64,000 bases of DNA from Agelas oroides (taxonomy: Eukaryota; Porifera; Demospongiae; Agelasida; Agelasidae), in contig OX422189.1 in the NCBI GenBank assembly GCA_949130485.1, positions 4,276,720 through 4,340,719 of the forward strand, written 5' to 3'. The translations under genes were made by a program, and so were the position numbers. This document shows, one piece after another, positions 23,964-36,121 of the stretch. Under the pieces are notes generated by a model. That model was not told the origin of the DNA and ran no database searches. It was given only the letters and a program-made list of their open reading frames with translations. Positions within the stretch are counted from its first letter, which is position 1. Each line of letters starts with the position of its first letter.

Positions 23964-26900
23964 TATCCCGAGAAAGATCGAGAAAGCAGTTTTCAACTCT
24001 GTGGTGGTCTTGTGAAGCTCGCATAAGCCTGTGTAAGTGCCGGGAAAGATCGAGAAAGCAGTTTTCACCTCTGTGGAGGTCCTGTGAAGCTCGTATAGGC
24101 CTGTTTATGTGCCGGGAACGATCGAGAAAGTGGTTTTAACCTCTGTGGCGGTTCTGTATAGCACGTATAGGCCTGTTTATGTGCCGAGAGAGAAAAGAAA
24201 TCAGTTTTCACCCCTGTGGAAGTCCTATGAAGCTCGTATAGGCGTGTTTATGTGCCGAGAACGATCGAGAAAGTAGCTTTCCCCTCGGTGGAGGGCCTGT
24301 GTAGCTTGTATAGGCCTGTGAATGTGCTTCGAAAGATCGAGAAAGCAGATTTCACCCCTGTGTGGTCCTGTGAAGCTCGTATGAGCATGTTTATGTGCTG
24401 GGAATGATCGACAAAGTAGTTTCGGTCACTGTGGAAGACCTGTGATGCTCGTATAGGCCTGTTTATGTACCTGGAAAGATCGAGAAAGCAGTTTTCACCT
24501 CTGTAGAAGCCCTGTGCAGCATGTATAGGCCTGTTTATGTGCCTTCAAAGATCGAGGAAACAGTTTTCACCCCTGTGGTGGTCTTGTGAAGCTCCCATAA
24601 GCCTGTGTATGTGCATGGAAAGATCGAGAAGGCAGTTTTCACCCCTGTGTGTTCCTGTGAAGCTCGTATATGCCTGTTTATGTGCAGGGAACGATGGAGA
24701 AAGTAGTTTTCACTTCTGTGGAGGTCCTGTGAGGCTCGTATAGGCCTGTTGAAGTGCCGGGAATGGTCGACAAAGCAGTTTTTCTCACTTGGGAAGTCCT
24801 GTGATGATCGTATAGGCCTGTTTATGTGCCTGGAACGATGGAGAAAGCAGTTTACACCTACGTGGAGGCCCTGTGAAGCTTGTATAGGCTTGTTTATGTG
24901 CCTGGAATGATCGAGGAAGCAGTTTACACCCCCGTGGTGGTAGTGTAGAGCTCGTATAACCCTGTTTATGTCCTCAGAACGATCGAGGAAACAGTTTTCA
25001 CCTCTGTGGTGGTCTTGTGATGCTCGCATAAGCCTGTGTATGTACCGGGAAAGATCAAGAAAGCAGTTTTAACCTCTGTGGCGGTTCTGTGATGCACGTA
25101 TAGGCCTGTTTATGTGCCGGGAAAGATCGACAAAGTAGTTTTTGTCACTGTGGAAGTCTTGTGAAGTTCGTATAGCCCTAGTTATGTGCAGGGAATGATG
25201 CAGAAAGTAGCTTTCATCTCTGTGGAGGACCTGTGAAGCTCGTGTAGGCCTGTTTAAGTGCCTGCAAAGATCGAGATAGCAATTTACACCTACGTGGAGG
25301 CCCTGTGAAGCTTGTATAGGCTAGTTTATGTGCCTGGAAAGATCGAGGAAACAGTTTTCACCTACGTGGTGGTACTGTTGAGCTCGTATAGGCCTGTTTA
25401 TGTCCTGGTAACGATCGAGGAAACAGTTTTCACCTCAGTGGTGGTCTTGTAAAGATCGCGTAAGCCTGTGTATGTACCGGGAAAAGTCGAGAAAGCAAAT
25501 TTTCACCACTGTTGAGGTCCAGTGAATCTCGTATAGGCCTGTTTATGTGCCTGGAAAGATCCAGGAAGCAGTTTTCACTTGTGTGGTGGTCCAGTAGAGC
25601 TCGTATAGGCCTGTTTATGTTCCGGGAAAGATCGAGAAAGCAGTTTTCACCACTGTGCAGGTCCTGTGAAACTCGTATAGGACTGTTTATGTGCCGGGAA
25701 CTATCGAGAAAGCAGTTTTTACCTCTGTTGCGGTTCTGTGAAGCACGTATAGGCCTGTTTATGTGCCGTGAAAGAAGAAATCAGTTTTCACCTCTGTTGA
25801 AGTCCTATGAAGCTCGCATAGGCTAGTTTACGTGACAAGAACGATCGAGAAAGCAGTTTTCACGTATGTGGAGGCCCTGTCCAGCTTGTGTAGGCCTGTT
25901 TAGGTGCCTGGAAAGATCGAGGAAGCAGTTTTCACCCCTTTCGGGTTCTTGTGAAGCTCCCATAAGCCTGTGTATGTGCATGGAAAGATCGAGAAAGCAG
26001 TTTTCACCCCTGTGTAGTCCTGTGAAGCTCGTATAGAACTGTTGAAGTGCCGAGAATGGTCGACAAAGTATTTTTTGTCGCTGTGGAAGTCCTGTGATTC
26101 TCGTATAAGCTGTTTATGTGCCTGGAAAGATCGCGAAAGGAGTTTACACCTACGTGGAGGCCCCGTGAAGCTTGTATAGGCTTGTTTATGCGCCTGGAAA
26201 GATCGAGGAAGCAGTTTTCACTTGTGTGGTGGTCCAGTGGAGCTCCTATAGGCCTGTTTATGTTCCGGGAAAGATCGAGAAAGCAGTTTTCACCTCTGTG
26301 CAGGCCCTGTGAAGCTCGTATAGGCCTGTTTATCTGCCGGGAAAGATCGAGAAAACAGTTTTAAACTCTGTTGCGATTCTGTGAACCACGTATAGGCTTG
26401 TTTATGTGCGTTGAAAGAACAAGACATTAGTTTTCACCGCTGTTTAAGTCCTATGAAGCTCGCATAGGCTTGTTTACGTGCCGACAACGATCGAGAAAGC
26501 AGTTTTCACCTATGTGGAGGCCATTTGCAGCTGGTATAGGCCTGTTTATGTGCCTGGAAAGATCGAGGAAGCAGTTTTCAACCCTGTGGTGGTCTTGTGA
26601 AGCTCCCATAAGCCTGTGTATGTGCATGGAAAGATCGAAAGGGCAGTTTTTACCCCTGTGTGGTCCTGTGAAGCTCGTATAGGCCTGTTGAAGTGCCGGG
26701 AAAGGTCGACAAAGTAGTTTTTGTCACTGTGGAATTCCTGTGAAGCTCGTATAGGCCTGTTCATGTGCCGGTAAAGGTCGACAAAGTAGTTTTTGTAACT
26801 GTGGAAGTCCTTTGATGCTCGTATAAGCCTGTTTATGTGCCTGGAAAGATAGAGAAAGGAGTTTACAACTACGTGGAGGCCCTGTGAAGCTTGTATAGGC

Positions 26901-29900
26901 TTGCTTATGCGCCTGGAAAGATCGAGGAAGCAGTTTTCACCTCCGTGGTGGTACTGCAGAGCTCGTATAGGCCTGTTTATGTCTTGGAAACGATCGCGGA
27001 AACAGTTTTCACCTCTGTGGTGGTCTTGTGATGCACGCATAAGCCTGTGTATGTACCGGGAAAGATCGAGAAAGCAGTTTTAGCCTCTGTGGCGGTTCTG
27101 TGAAGCACGTATATGCCAATTTATTTGCCGGGAAAGATCGAGAAAGCTGTTTCCACCTGTGTGGTGGTACTTCAGAGCTCGTATAGGCCTGTTTACGTCG
27201 CGGCAACGATCGAGAAAACAGTTTTTCACCTCCGTTGTAGTACTGTAGAGCTCGTATTATGTCCTGGGAAATATCGAGAAGGCAGTTTTTAACACTGTGG
27301 AGGTCGTTTGGAGCTCGTGCAAGGCTGTTTAAATCCAGGGGAGTGTCAACAAAGCCGTTTTATCCACTGTGGAAGTGCTGTGAAGCTCGTATATGCCTGT
27401 TTATGTGCCGAGAAAGAACGAGAAATCAGTTTTCACCCCTTTGGAAGTCCAGTGAAGCTAGTTTAGACCTGTTTACGTGCCGAGAACGATCGAGAAAGCA
27501 GTTTTCACCACTGTGCAAGTCCTGTTAAGCTCGTATAGACCTGTTTATGTGCCGGGAACGATCGAGAAAGCAGTTTTCACCGCTGTGAAGGTCCTGTGAC
27601 GCTCGTATAGGCCTGTTTATGTGCCGGGAACGATCGAGAAAGAGGTTTTAACCTCTGTGTGGTCCTGTGAAGCTCGTATAGGGCTGTTTATGTGCTGGGA
27701 ATGATCGACAAAGTAGTTTCTGTCACTGTGGAAGACCTGCGATGCCCGTATAGGCCTGTTTATGTGCTTGGAAAGATCGACGAAGCAGTTTTCACCTGTG
27801 TGGTGGTACTGTAGAGCTCGTATAGGCCTGTTTATGTCCCGGAAACGATCGAGAAATCAGTTTTCACCTCTGTGGTGGACTTTTGAAGCTCGTATAAGCC
27901 TGTGTATGTACCGGGAAAGAACGAGAAATCAGTTTTCACCTCTGTTGAAGTCCTGTTAAGCTCGCATAGGCTTGTTTACGTGCCGAGAATGATCGAGAAA
28001 GCAGTTTTCACCTATGTGGAGGCCCTGTGCAGATTGAATAGGCCTGTTTATGTGCCTGGAAAGAGCGAGGAAGCAGTTTTCACCTCTGTGGTGGTCTTGT
28101 GAAGCTCCCATAAGCCTGTGTATGTGAATCGAAAGATGGAGAAGGCAGTTTTCAACTCTGAGGAAGTCCTGTGAAGCTCGTATAGGCCTCTTTATGTGCC
28201 GAGAAAGAACGAGAAATCAGTTTTCACCCCTGTTGAAGTCCTATGAAGCTCGTTTAAGCCTGTTTATGTGCCGAGAACGATCGAGAAAGTAGCTTTCCCC
28301 TCTGTGGTGGCCCTGTGTAGCTTTTACAGGCCTGTGTATGTGCTTGAAAGATCGAGAGATCTGTTTTCACCCCTGTGTGGTCCTGTGAAGCTCGTGTAGG
28401 CCTGTTTATGAGCCGGGAATCATCGAGAAAGTAGTTTTTGTCACTGTGGAAGTCCTGTGATGCTCGTATAGGCCAGTTTATTTGCCTGGAAAGATCGAGG
28501 AAGCAGTCAACACCTACGAGGAGTCCCTGTGACGCTTGCATAGGCTAGTTTATTTGCCGGGAAATATCGAGAAGGCAGTTTTTACCACTGTGGAGGTTGT
28601 TTGGAGCTCGTATATGCCTGTTTATGTGCCTGCAAAGATCGAGGAAGCAGTTTTAACCGGTGTGGTGGTACTGTAGAGCTCGTATAGGCCTGTTTATATC
28701 CCGAGAAAGATCGAGAAGCCAGTTTTCACCTCTGTGGAGGTCCTTTGAAGCTCATATAGGCTTGTTTATGTGCCGTGAACGATCGAGAAAGAGGTTTTAA
28801 CCTCTGTGACGGTTTTGTAAAGCTCGTGTAGGCCTGTTTATGTGCCGCGAAAGAACGAGAAATCAGTTTTCACCCCTGTTGAAGTCCTATGAAGCTCGTA
28901 TAGGCCTGTTTATGTGCCGAGAAAGATTGAAAAACTAGCTTTCCCCTCTGTGGACGCCCTGTGTAGCTTGTATAGGCCTGTGTATATGCCTGGAAAGATA
29001 GATAAAGCAGTTTTCACCCCTGAGTGTCCTGTGAAGCTCGTATAGGCCTGTTGAAGTGCCAGGAAAGGTCGACAAAGTAGTTTTTGTCACTGTGGAAGTC
29101 CTGTGAAGCTCGTATAGGCCTGTTTAAGTGCCTGGAAAGATCGAGGAAGCAGTTTTCACCCGTGTGGTGGTACTGTAGAGCTCGTATAGGCCTGTTTATG
29201 TCCCGGGAACGATCGATAAAACAGTTTTCACCACTGTGGTGGTCTTGTGAAGCTCGTATAAGCCTGTGTATGTAACGGGAAAGATCGAGAAAGCAGTTTC
29301 CTCATCTGTGGAGGTCCTGCGAACATCGTATAGGCCTGTTTAAGTGCTGGGAAAGATCGATAAAGTAGTTTTCGTCACTGTGTAAGTCCTGTGAAGTTCG
29401 TATAGGCCTGTTTATGTGCCGGGAACGATCGAGAAAGCAGTTTTCACCCCTGTTGAAGTCCAATGAAGCTCGTATAGGCCTGTTTATGTGCCGAGAACGA
29501 TCGAGAAATCAGCATTCACCTCTGTGGAGGCCCTGTGAAGCTTGTAAAGGCCTGTTTCTGTGCCTTGAAAGATCGAGGAAGCAGTTTTCACCTCTGTGGT
29601 GGTCTTGTAAAGCTCGCATATGTCTGTCTATGTGCATGGAAAAATCGAGAAAGCAGTTTTCAACCCTGTGTGTGTGAAGCTCGTATAGTCCATTTATGTG
29701 CCGGGAAAGATCGACAAAGTAGTTTTTGTCACTGTTGAAGTCTTGTGAAGTTCGTATAGCCCTGTTTATGTGCAAGGAACTATGGAGAAAGTAGTTTTCA
29801 CCTCTGTGGAGGTCCTGTGAAGCTCGTATAGGCCTGTTTAAGTGGCGATAAAGGTCGACAAAGTGGTTTTTGTCACTGTGTAAGTCCTGTGATGCTGGTA

Positions 29901-32900
29901 TAGGCCTGTTTATGTGCCTGGAAAGATCGAGAAAGCAGTTTACACCTACGTGGAGGCCCTGTGAAGCTGGTATAGGCTTGTTTATGTGCCTGGAAATATC
30001 GAGAAACCAGTTTTCACCTCCGTGGTGGTACTGTAGAGCTCGTATAGAAATGTTTATGTCCTGGGAACGATCGAGGAAACAGTTTTCGCCTCTGTGGTGG
30101 TCTTGTGAAGCTCGCATAAGCCTGTGTATGTACCGGAAAAGATCGAGAGAGCAGTTTTCACCTCTGTGGAGGTCCTGTGAACCTCGTATACGCCTGTTTA
30201 TGTGCCTGGAAAGATCGAGGAAGCAGTTTTCACTTGTGTGGTGGTCCAGTGGAGCTCGTATAGGCTTGTTTATGTTCTTGAAAATATCGAGAAAGCAGTT
30301 TTCACCTCTGTGCAGGTCCTCTGAAGCTCGTATAGGCCTATTTATGTGTCGGGAACATTCGAGAAAGCAGTTTTAACCTATGTTGCGGTTCTGTGAAGCA
30401 CGTATAGGCCTGTTTATGTGCGGTGAAAGAACAAGAAATCAGTTTTCTCCCCTGTTGAAGTCCTATGATGCTCGCAAAGACTATTTTACGTGTAGAGAAC
30501 GATTGAGAAAGCAGTTTTAACCTATGTGGAGGCCCTGTGCAGCATGTAAAGGCCTGTTTATGTGCCTAGAAACATAGAGAAAGCAGTTTTCACCCCTGTG
30601 GCGGCCCTGTGCAGCTTGTATAGGCCTGCTTATGTGCCTTGAAAGTTCAAGGAAGCAGTTTTCACCCCTGTGGTGGTCTTGTGAAGCTCCCATAAGCCTG
30701 TGTATGTGCATGGAAAGATCGAGAAGGCGGGTTTCACCCCTGTGTGGTCCTGTGAAGCTCGTATATGCCTGTTTATGTGCAGGGAACGATGGAGAAAGTA
30801 GTTTTCACCTCTGTGGAGGTGCTGTGAAGCTCGTATAGGCCTGTTTATGTGCCTGAAAAGATCGAGAAAGCAGTTTACACATACGTGGAAGCGCTGTGAA
30901 GCTTGTATAGGCTTGTTTATGTACCTGGAAAGATCGAGGAAGGAGTTTTCACCTCCGTGGTGGTACTGTTGAGCTCGTATAGGCCTGTTTATGTCCATGG
31001 AACGATCGAGGAAATAGTTTTTACCTCTGTGGTGGTCTTGTGAAACTCGCATAAGCCTGTGTATGTACCGGGAAAGATCGAGAAAGCAGTTTTCACCTCT
31101 GTGGAGGTCCTGTGAACCTCGTTTAGGCCTGTTTATGTGCCTGGAAAGATCGAGGAAGCAGTTTTCACTTGTGTGGTGGTCCAGTAGAGCTCGTATAGGC
31201 CTATTTATGTTCGGGGAAAGATCGAGAAAGCAGTTTTCACCGATGTGCAGGTCCTGTGAAGCTTGTATAGGCCTGTTTATGTGCCGGGAACGATCGAGAA
31301 AGCATTTTTAACTTCTGTTGTGGTTCTGTGAAGCACGTATAGGTCGGTTTATGTGCCGGGAACAATCGAGAAAGCAGTTTTAACATCTGTTGTGGTTCTG
31401 TGAAGCACGTATTGGCCTGTTTATGTGCGGTGAAAGAACAAGAAATCAGTTTTCACACCTGTTTTCACACCTGTTGAAGTCCTACGAAGCTCGCATAGGC
31501 TTGTTTACGTGCCGAGAACGACCGAGAAAGCAGTTTTCACCTATGTGGAAGCCCTGGGCAGCTTGTATAGGCCTGTTTATGTGCCTGAAAAGATCGAGAA
31601 AGCAGTTTTATCCTCTGTGGTGGCCCTGTGCAGCTTGTTATAAGCCTGTTTATTTGCCTGAAAAGATCGAGGAAGCAGTTTTCACCCCTGTGGTGGTATT
31701 GTGAAGCTCCCATAAGCCTGTGTATGTGCGTGGAAAGATCGAGAAGGCAGTTTTCTCCCCTGTGTGGTCCTGTGAAGCTCGTATAGGCCTGCTGAAGTGT
31801 CGGAAAGGTCGACAAAGTAGTTTTTGTCACTGTGGAAGTCCTGTGATGCTCATATAGGCCCGTTTATGTGCCTGGAAAGATCGAGAAAGCAGGTTTCACC
31901 TCTGTGCAGGACCTGTGAAGCTCGTATAGGCCTGTTTATGTTCCGGGAACGATCGAGAAAGCAGTTTTAACTTCTGTCGCGGTTCTGTGAAGCACGTATA
32001 GGCCTGTTTATGTGCGGTGAAAGAACAAGAAATCAGTTTTCACCCTGTAGAAGTCCTATGAAGCTCGCATAGGCTTGATTACGTGCCAAGAACGATCGAG
32101 AAAGCAGTTTTCACTTATGTGGAAGCCCAGTGCAACTTGTGTAAGCCTGTTTATGTGCCTGGAAAGATCGCGAAAGCAGTTTTCGCCTATGTGGAGGCCC
32201 TGTGCAGCTTGTATAGGCCTGTTTATGTGCCTGGAAAGATCGAGAAAGGAGTTTACACCTACGTGGAGGCCCTGTGAAGCTTGTATAGGCTAGTTTATGT
32301 GCCTGGAAATATCGAGGAAGCAGTTTTCACCTACGTGGTGGTACTGTTGAGCTCGTATAGGCCTGTTTATGTTCGGGGAAAGATCGAGAGGGCAGTTTTC
32401 ACCTCTGTGCAGGTCCTGTGAAGCTCGTATAGGCCTGTTTATTTGCCGGGAACGATCGAGTAAGCAGTTTTAACCTCTGTCGCGGTTCCGTGAAGCACGT
32501 ATAGGCCTGTTTATGTGCGGGTGAAAAAACAAGAAATCAGTTTTCACCCGTGTTGAAGTCCTATGAAGCTCGCATAGGCTTGATTACGTGCCAAGACCGA
32601 TCGATAAAGCAGTTTTCACCTATGTGGAAGCCCTGTGCAACTTGTGTAAGCCTGTTTATGTGCCTGGAAAGATCGAGAAAGCAGTTTTCGCCTATGTGGA
32701 GGCCCTGCGCAGCTTGTATAGTCCTGTTTATGTGCTTGGAAAGATCGAGGAAGCAGTTTTCAACCCCTGTGGTGGTCTTGTGAAGCTCCCATAAGCCTGT
32801 GTATATGCATGGAAAGATCGAGAAGGCAGTTTTCACCCCTGTGTGGTCCTGTGAAGCTCGTACAGGCCTGTTGAAGTGCCGGGAAAGGTCGACAAAGTAT

Positions 32901-33064
32901 TTTTTGTCACTGTGGAAGTCCTGTGATGCTCATATAGGCCTGTTTATGTGCCTGGAAAGATCGAGAAAGGAGTTTACACTTACGTGGAGGCCCTGTGAAG
33001 CTTGTATAGGCTTGTTTATCTGCCTGGAAAGATCGAGGAAACAGTTTTCACTTGTGTGGTGGTC
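23956..33064 (-). repeat. 72-bp satellite array, reverse orientation (left part of inverted block)
   Basis: Same 72-bp family read on the minus strand (TATAGGCCTGTTTATGTGCC on +). Unit variants here, such as TGGTGGTACTGTAGAGCTCG and TACACCTACGTGGAGGCCCT, match those of the forward array at 57165-64000 in reverse complement. A multi-unit block recurs at about 24535-25029, 26546-27040, 29509-30117 and 30630-31052. No gene is seen. Confidence 0.95.
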
Positions 33065-33405
33065 GTCTTTGCTCGTTCTTTATCCTTGTTATCTTCTGCT
33101 CTGTCCTGTCCTTCGTTCCCTGTTTCTTTTATCTATCGTGTTTCTTCCAACCTTGTGTATACTCCGTGTGGGTTCAACCGTCTCCGTGGACATAACTATA
33201 AGAAGACTTATTATCCTGAAGACCTTTTTTGTGCTAACATAATTAGAGATATTAGAATTAGTTGTGTGTCTAGCAGTGACTTTGAATATGTAATTTCTGT
33301 TATCTCTTCACACTAACTTAATTTACATTTTAATTTAGTTGTTTGTCTCTTACACCTATGTTGGTGTGTTTTCTCAATTGTAATAATAATCATAATAATA
33401 ATAAT
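33065..33405 (+). mobile_element. Probable 5'-truncated LINE 3' end inserted in satellite
   Basis: About 341 bases with no satellite similarity, ending in a microsatellite of AAT units as many CR1/L2/jockey-type retrotransposons do. An open frame (plus strand) ends with TAA at 33314-33316 and contains LRGHNYKK followed by PEDLFCANIIRDI. This faintly resembles the C-terminal tail of LINE reverse transcriptases (an RGH..K block, then F..N..). The satellite on either side resumes with about 13 bases of a unit missing. The identification is tentative; it could be another kind of short insertion. Confidence 0.5.
33380..33405 (+). repeat. (AAT)n microsatellite at the 3' end of the insertion
   Basis: About eight AAT/ATA triplets with one C interruption (TAATAATAATCATAATAATA), directly abutting the resuming satellite (GGCTTGTTTACGTG). 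The position at the insertion edge fits the terminal simple repeat of a target-primed insertion. Confidence 0.9.
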
Positions 33406-33899
33406 AGGCTTGTTTACGTGCCGAGAACGATCGAGAAAGCAGCTTTCACCTCTGTGGAGGACCTGTGAAGCTTGTGTAGGCCTGTGTATGTGCCTGGAAA
33501 GACCGAGAAAGCAGTTATCACATCTCTGCAGGTCCTGTGAAGCTCGTACAGGCCTGTTTATGTGCCTGGAACGATCGAGAAATCAGTTTTCACCTCTATT
33601 GAAGTCCTATGAAGCTCGTATAGGTACCGAGAACGATCATAGAAAGCAGCTTTCACCTATGTGGAGGCGTTGTCAAGCTTGTATAGGCCTGCGTATGTGC
33701 CTGCAAAATTCGTGCAAGCTGTTTTCACCACTTTGTGGTCCTGTGAATCTCGTATAGGCCTGTTTATGCAGTGGGAAAGATCGAAAAATTAGTTTTCGTC
33801 ACTGTGGAAGTCCTGTGAAGCTCGTATAGACCTGTTTATGTCCCGGGAAAGATCGAGAAAGAAGTTTTCGTCACTGTGGAAGTCCTGTGAAGCACGTAT

Positions 33900-35335
33900 G
33901 GGCCGGTTTAAGTACCGGGAAAGAACGAGAAATCAGTTTTCACCCCTGTTGAAGTCCAATGAAGCTTATATAGGCCTGTTTATGTGCCGAGAACGATCGA
34001 GAAAGCAGCTTTCACCACTGTGGAAGCCCTGTGAAGCATGTATAGGCGTGTTTCAGTGCCTTGAAAAATCAAGGAAGCAGTTTTCACCTCTGTGGTGGTC
34101 TTGTGAGGCTCGCATAAGCCTGTGTATGTGCCTGGAAAGATCAAGAAAGCAGTTTTCACTCCTGTGTAGTCCTATGAAGCTCGCATACGCCTGTTTATGT
34201 GCCTGGAAAGATTGACAAAGTAGTTTCTGTCACTGTGGAAGTCTTGTGAAGTTCCTATAGGCCTGTTTATGTGCAGGGAACGATGGAGAAAGCAGTTTTC
34301 ACCACTGGAGTTCCTATGAAGCTCGTATAAGCCTGTTTAAGTGCCGGGAAAGATCGACAAAGTAGTTTTCGTCACTGTGGAAGTCCTGTGAAGCTCGTAT
34401 ACGCCTGTTTATGTCCCGGGAAAGATCGAAAAAGCAGTTTTCACCTCTGTGGAGGTCCTGTGAAGCTCGTATAGGCCTGTTTAAGTGCCGGGAAAGAGCG
34501 ACAAAGTAGTTTTCGTCACTGTGGAAGTCCTGTGAAGCTCGTATAGGCCTGTTGATGTGCCGGGAAAGATCGACAAAGTAGTTTTCGTCACTGTGGAAAT
34601 CCTGTGAAGCTATATAGTTTAGACCTGTTTGTATCCCGGGAAAGATCGAGAAGGCAGTTTTCACCTCTGTGGCGGTTCTGTGAAGCACGTATAGGCCTGT
34701 TTATGTCCCGGGAAAGATCGAGAAAACAGTTTTCACCTCTGTGGTGGTCTTGTGAAGCTCGCATAAGCCAGTGTATATGAAGGGTAAGATCGAGAAAGCA
34801 GTTTTCACCACTGTGGAGGTCCTGTGAAGCTCGTATAGTCCTGTTTAAGTGCCGGGAATGATCGAGAAAGAAGTTTTCGTCACTGTGGAAGTCCTGTGAA
34901 GCACGTATAGGCCTGTTTAAGTGCCGGGAAAGAACGAGAAATCAGTTTTCACCCCTGTTGAAGTCCAATGAAGCTTATATAGGCCTGTTTATGTGCCGAG
35001 AACGATCGAGAAAGCAGCTTTCACCTCCTGTGAAGCATGTAGAGGCGTGTTTCAGTGCCTTGAAAAATCGAGGAACCAGTTTTCACCTCTGTGGTGGTCT
35101 TGTGAAGCTCGCATAAGCCTGTGTATGTGCCTGGAAAGATCAAGAAAGCAGTTTTCACTCCTGTGCAGTCCTATGGAGCTCGCATACGGCCGTTTATGTG
35201 CCTGGAAAGATCGACAAAGTAGTTTCTGTCACTGTGGAAGTCTTGTGAAGATCGTATAGGCCTGTTTATGTGCAGGGAACGATGGAGAAAGCAGTTTTCA
35301 CCACTGAAGTTTCTCTGAAGCTCGTATAGACCTGT
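33900..35335 (-). repeat. About 1.0-kb higher-order repeat, with a third copy at about 37200-37640
   Basis: The marker GTTGAAGTCCAATGAAGCTT occurs at 33948, 34958 and 37241 (spacings 1010 and 2283). Each time it is followed by the same unusual units: a GGCGTGTTTCAGTGCCTTG unit, a unit with GGAAAGATCAAGAAAGCAG, and a unit with ACGATGGAGAAAGCAG. The run of shared variants spans about 400 bases in each copy. Confidence 0.82.
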
Positions 35336-35390
35336 TTAAGTGCCGGGAAAGATCGACAAAGTAGTTTTCGTCACTGTGGAAGTCCTGTGA

Positions 35391-35640
35391 TGCTTACGCC
35401 TGTTTATGTACCGGGAAAGATCGAGAAAGCAGTTTTCACCTCTGTGGTGGTCTTGTGAAGCTCGCATAAGCCTGTGTATGCGCCGGGAAAGATCGACAAA
35501 GTAGTTTTCGTCACTGTGGAAGTCCTGTGATGCTTACGCCTGTTTATGTACCGGGAAAGATCGAGAAAGCAGTTTTCACCTCTGTGGTGGTCTTGTGAAG
35601 CTCGCATAAGCCTGTGTATGCGCCGGGAAAGATCGAGAAA
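35391..35640 (-). repeat. 140-bp tandem duplication of a truncated dimer
   Basis: GTGATGCTTACGCCTGTTTA occurs at 35387 and 35527, 140 bases apart. The sequence between is essentially identical in both copies, including a short unit where part of AGCTCGTATAGG has been lost. Shared loss of the same bases shows the two copies arose by duplication after the deletion. Confidence 0.85.
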
Positions 35641-36121
35641 GTAGTTTTTGTCACTGAGGAAGTCCTGTGAAGCTCGTAAAAGCCTGTTTAAGTGCCGAGA
35701 ACGATCGAGACAGCAGTTTTCACCTATGTGTAGGCCCTGTGAAGCTTGTATAGGCCTGTTTATCTGCCTGGAAAGATCGAGAAAGCAGTTTTCACCCCTG
35801 TGCAAGTCCTGTGAACATCGTATAGGCCTGTTTATGTGCCGGGAAAGATCGAGGAAGCAGTTTTGACATTTGTGGTGGTCGAGTAGAGCACGTATAGGCC
35901 TGTTTAGGTCCCGGGAAAGATCTAGAAAGCAGTTATCACCTCTGTGGTGGTCTTGTGAAGCTCGCATAAGCCTGTGTATGTGCTAGGAAAGATCGAGAAA
36001 GCAGTTTTTGTCGCTGTGGAAGTCCTGTGAAGTTCGTATAGGCCTGTTTATGTGCAGGGAACGATCGAGAAAGCAGTTTTAATCTCTGTGGAGGTCTTGT
36101 GAAGTTGGTATAGGCCTGTTT

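Noticed and set aside
24000-33000. CENP-B box in the satellite unit
   Set aside because: The TTCTCGATCTTTCCCGGGA part superficially resembles the TTCGnnnnAnnCGGG pattern, but spacing and the required A and CGGG positions do not match. Centromeric function cannot be claimed.
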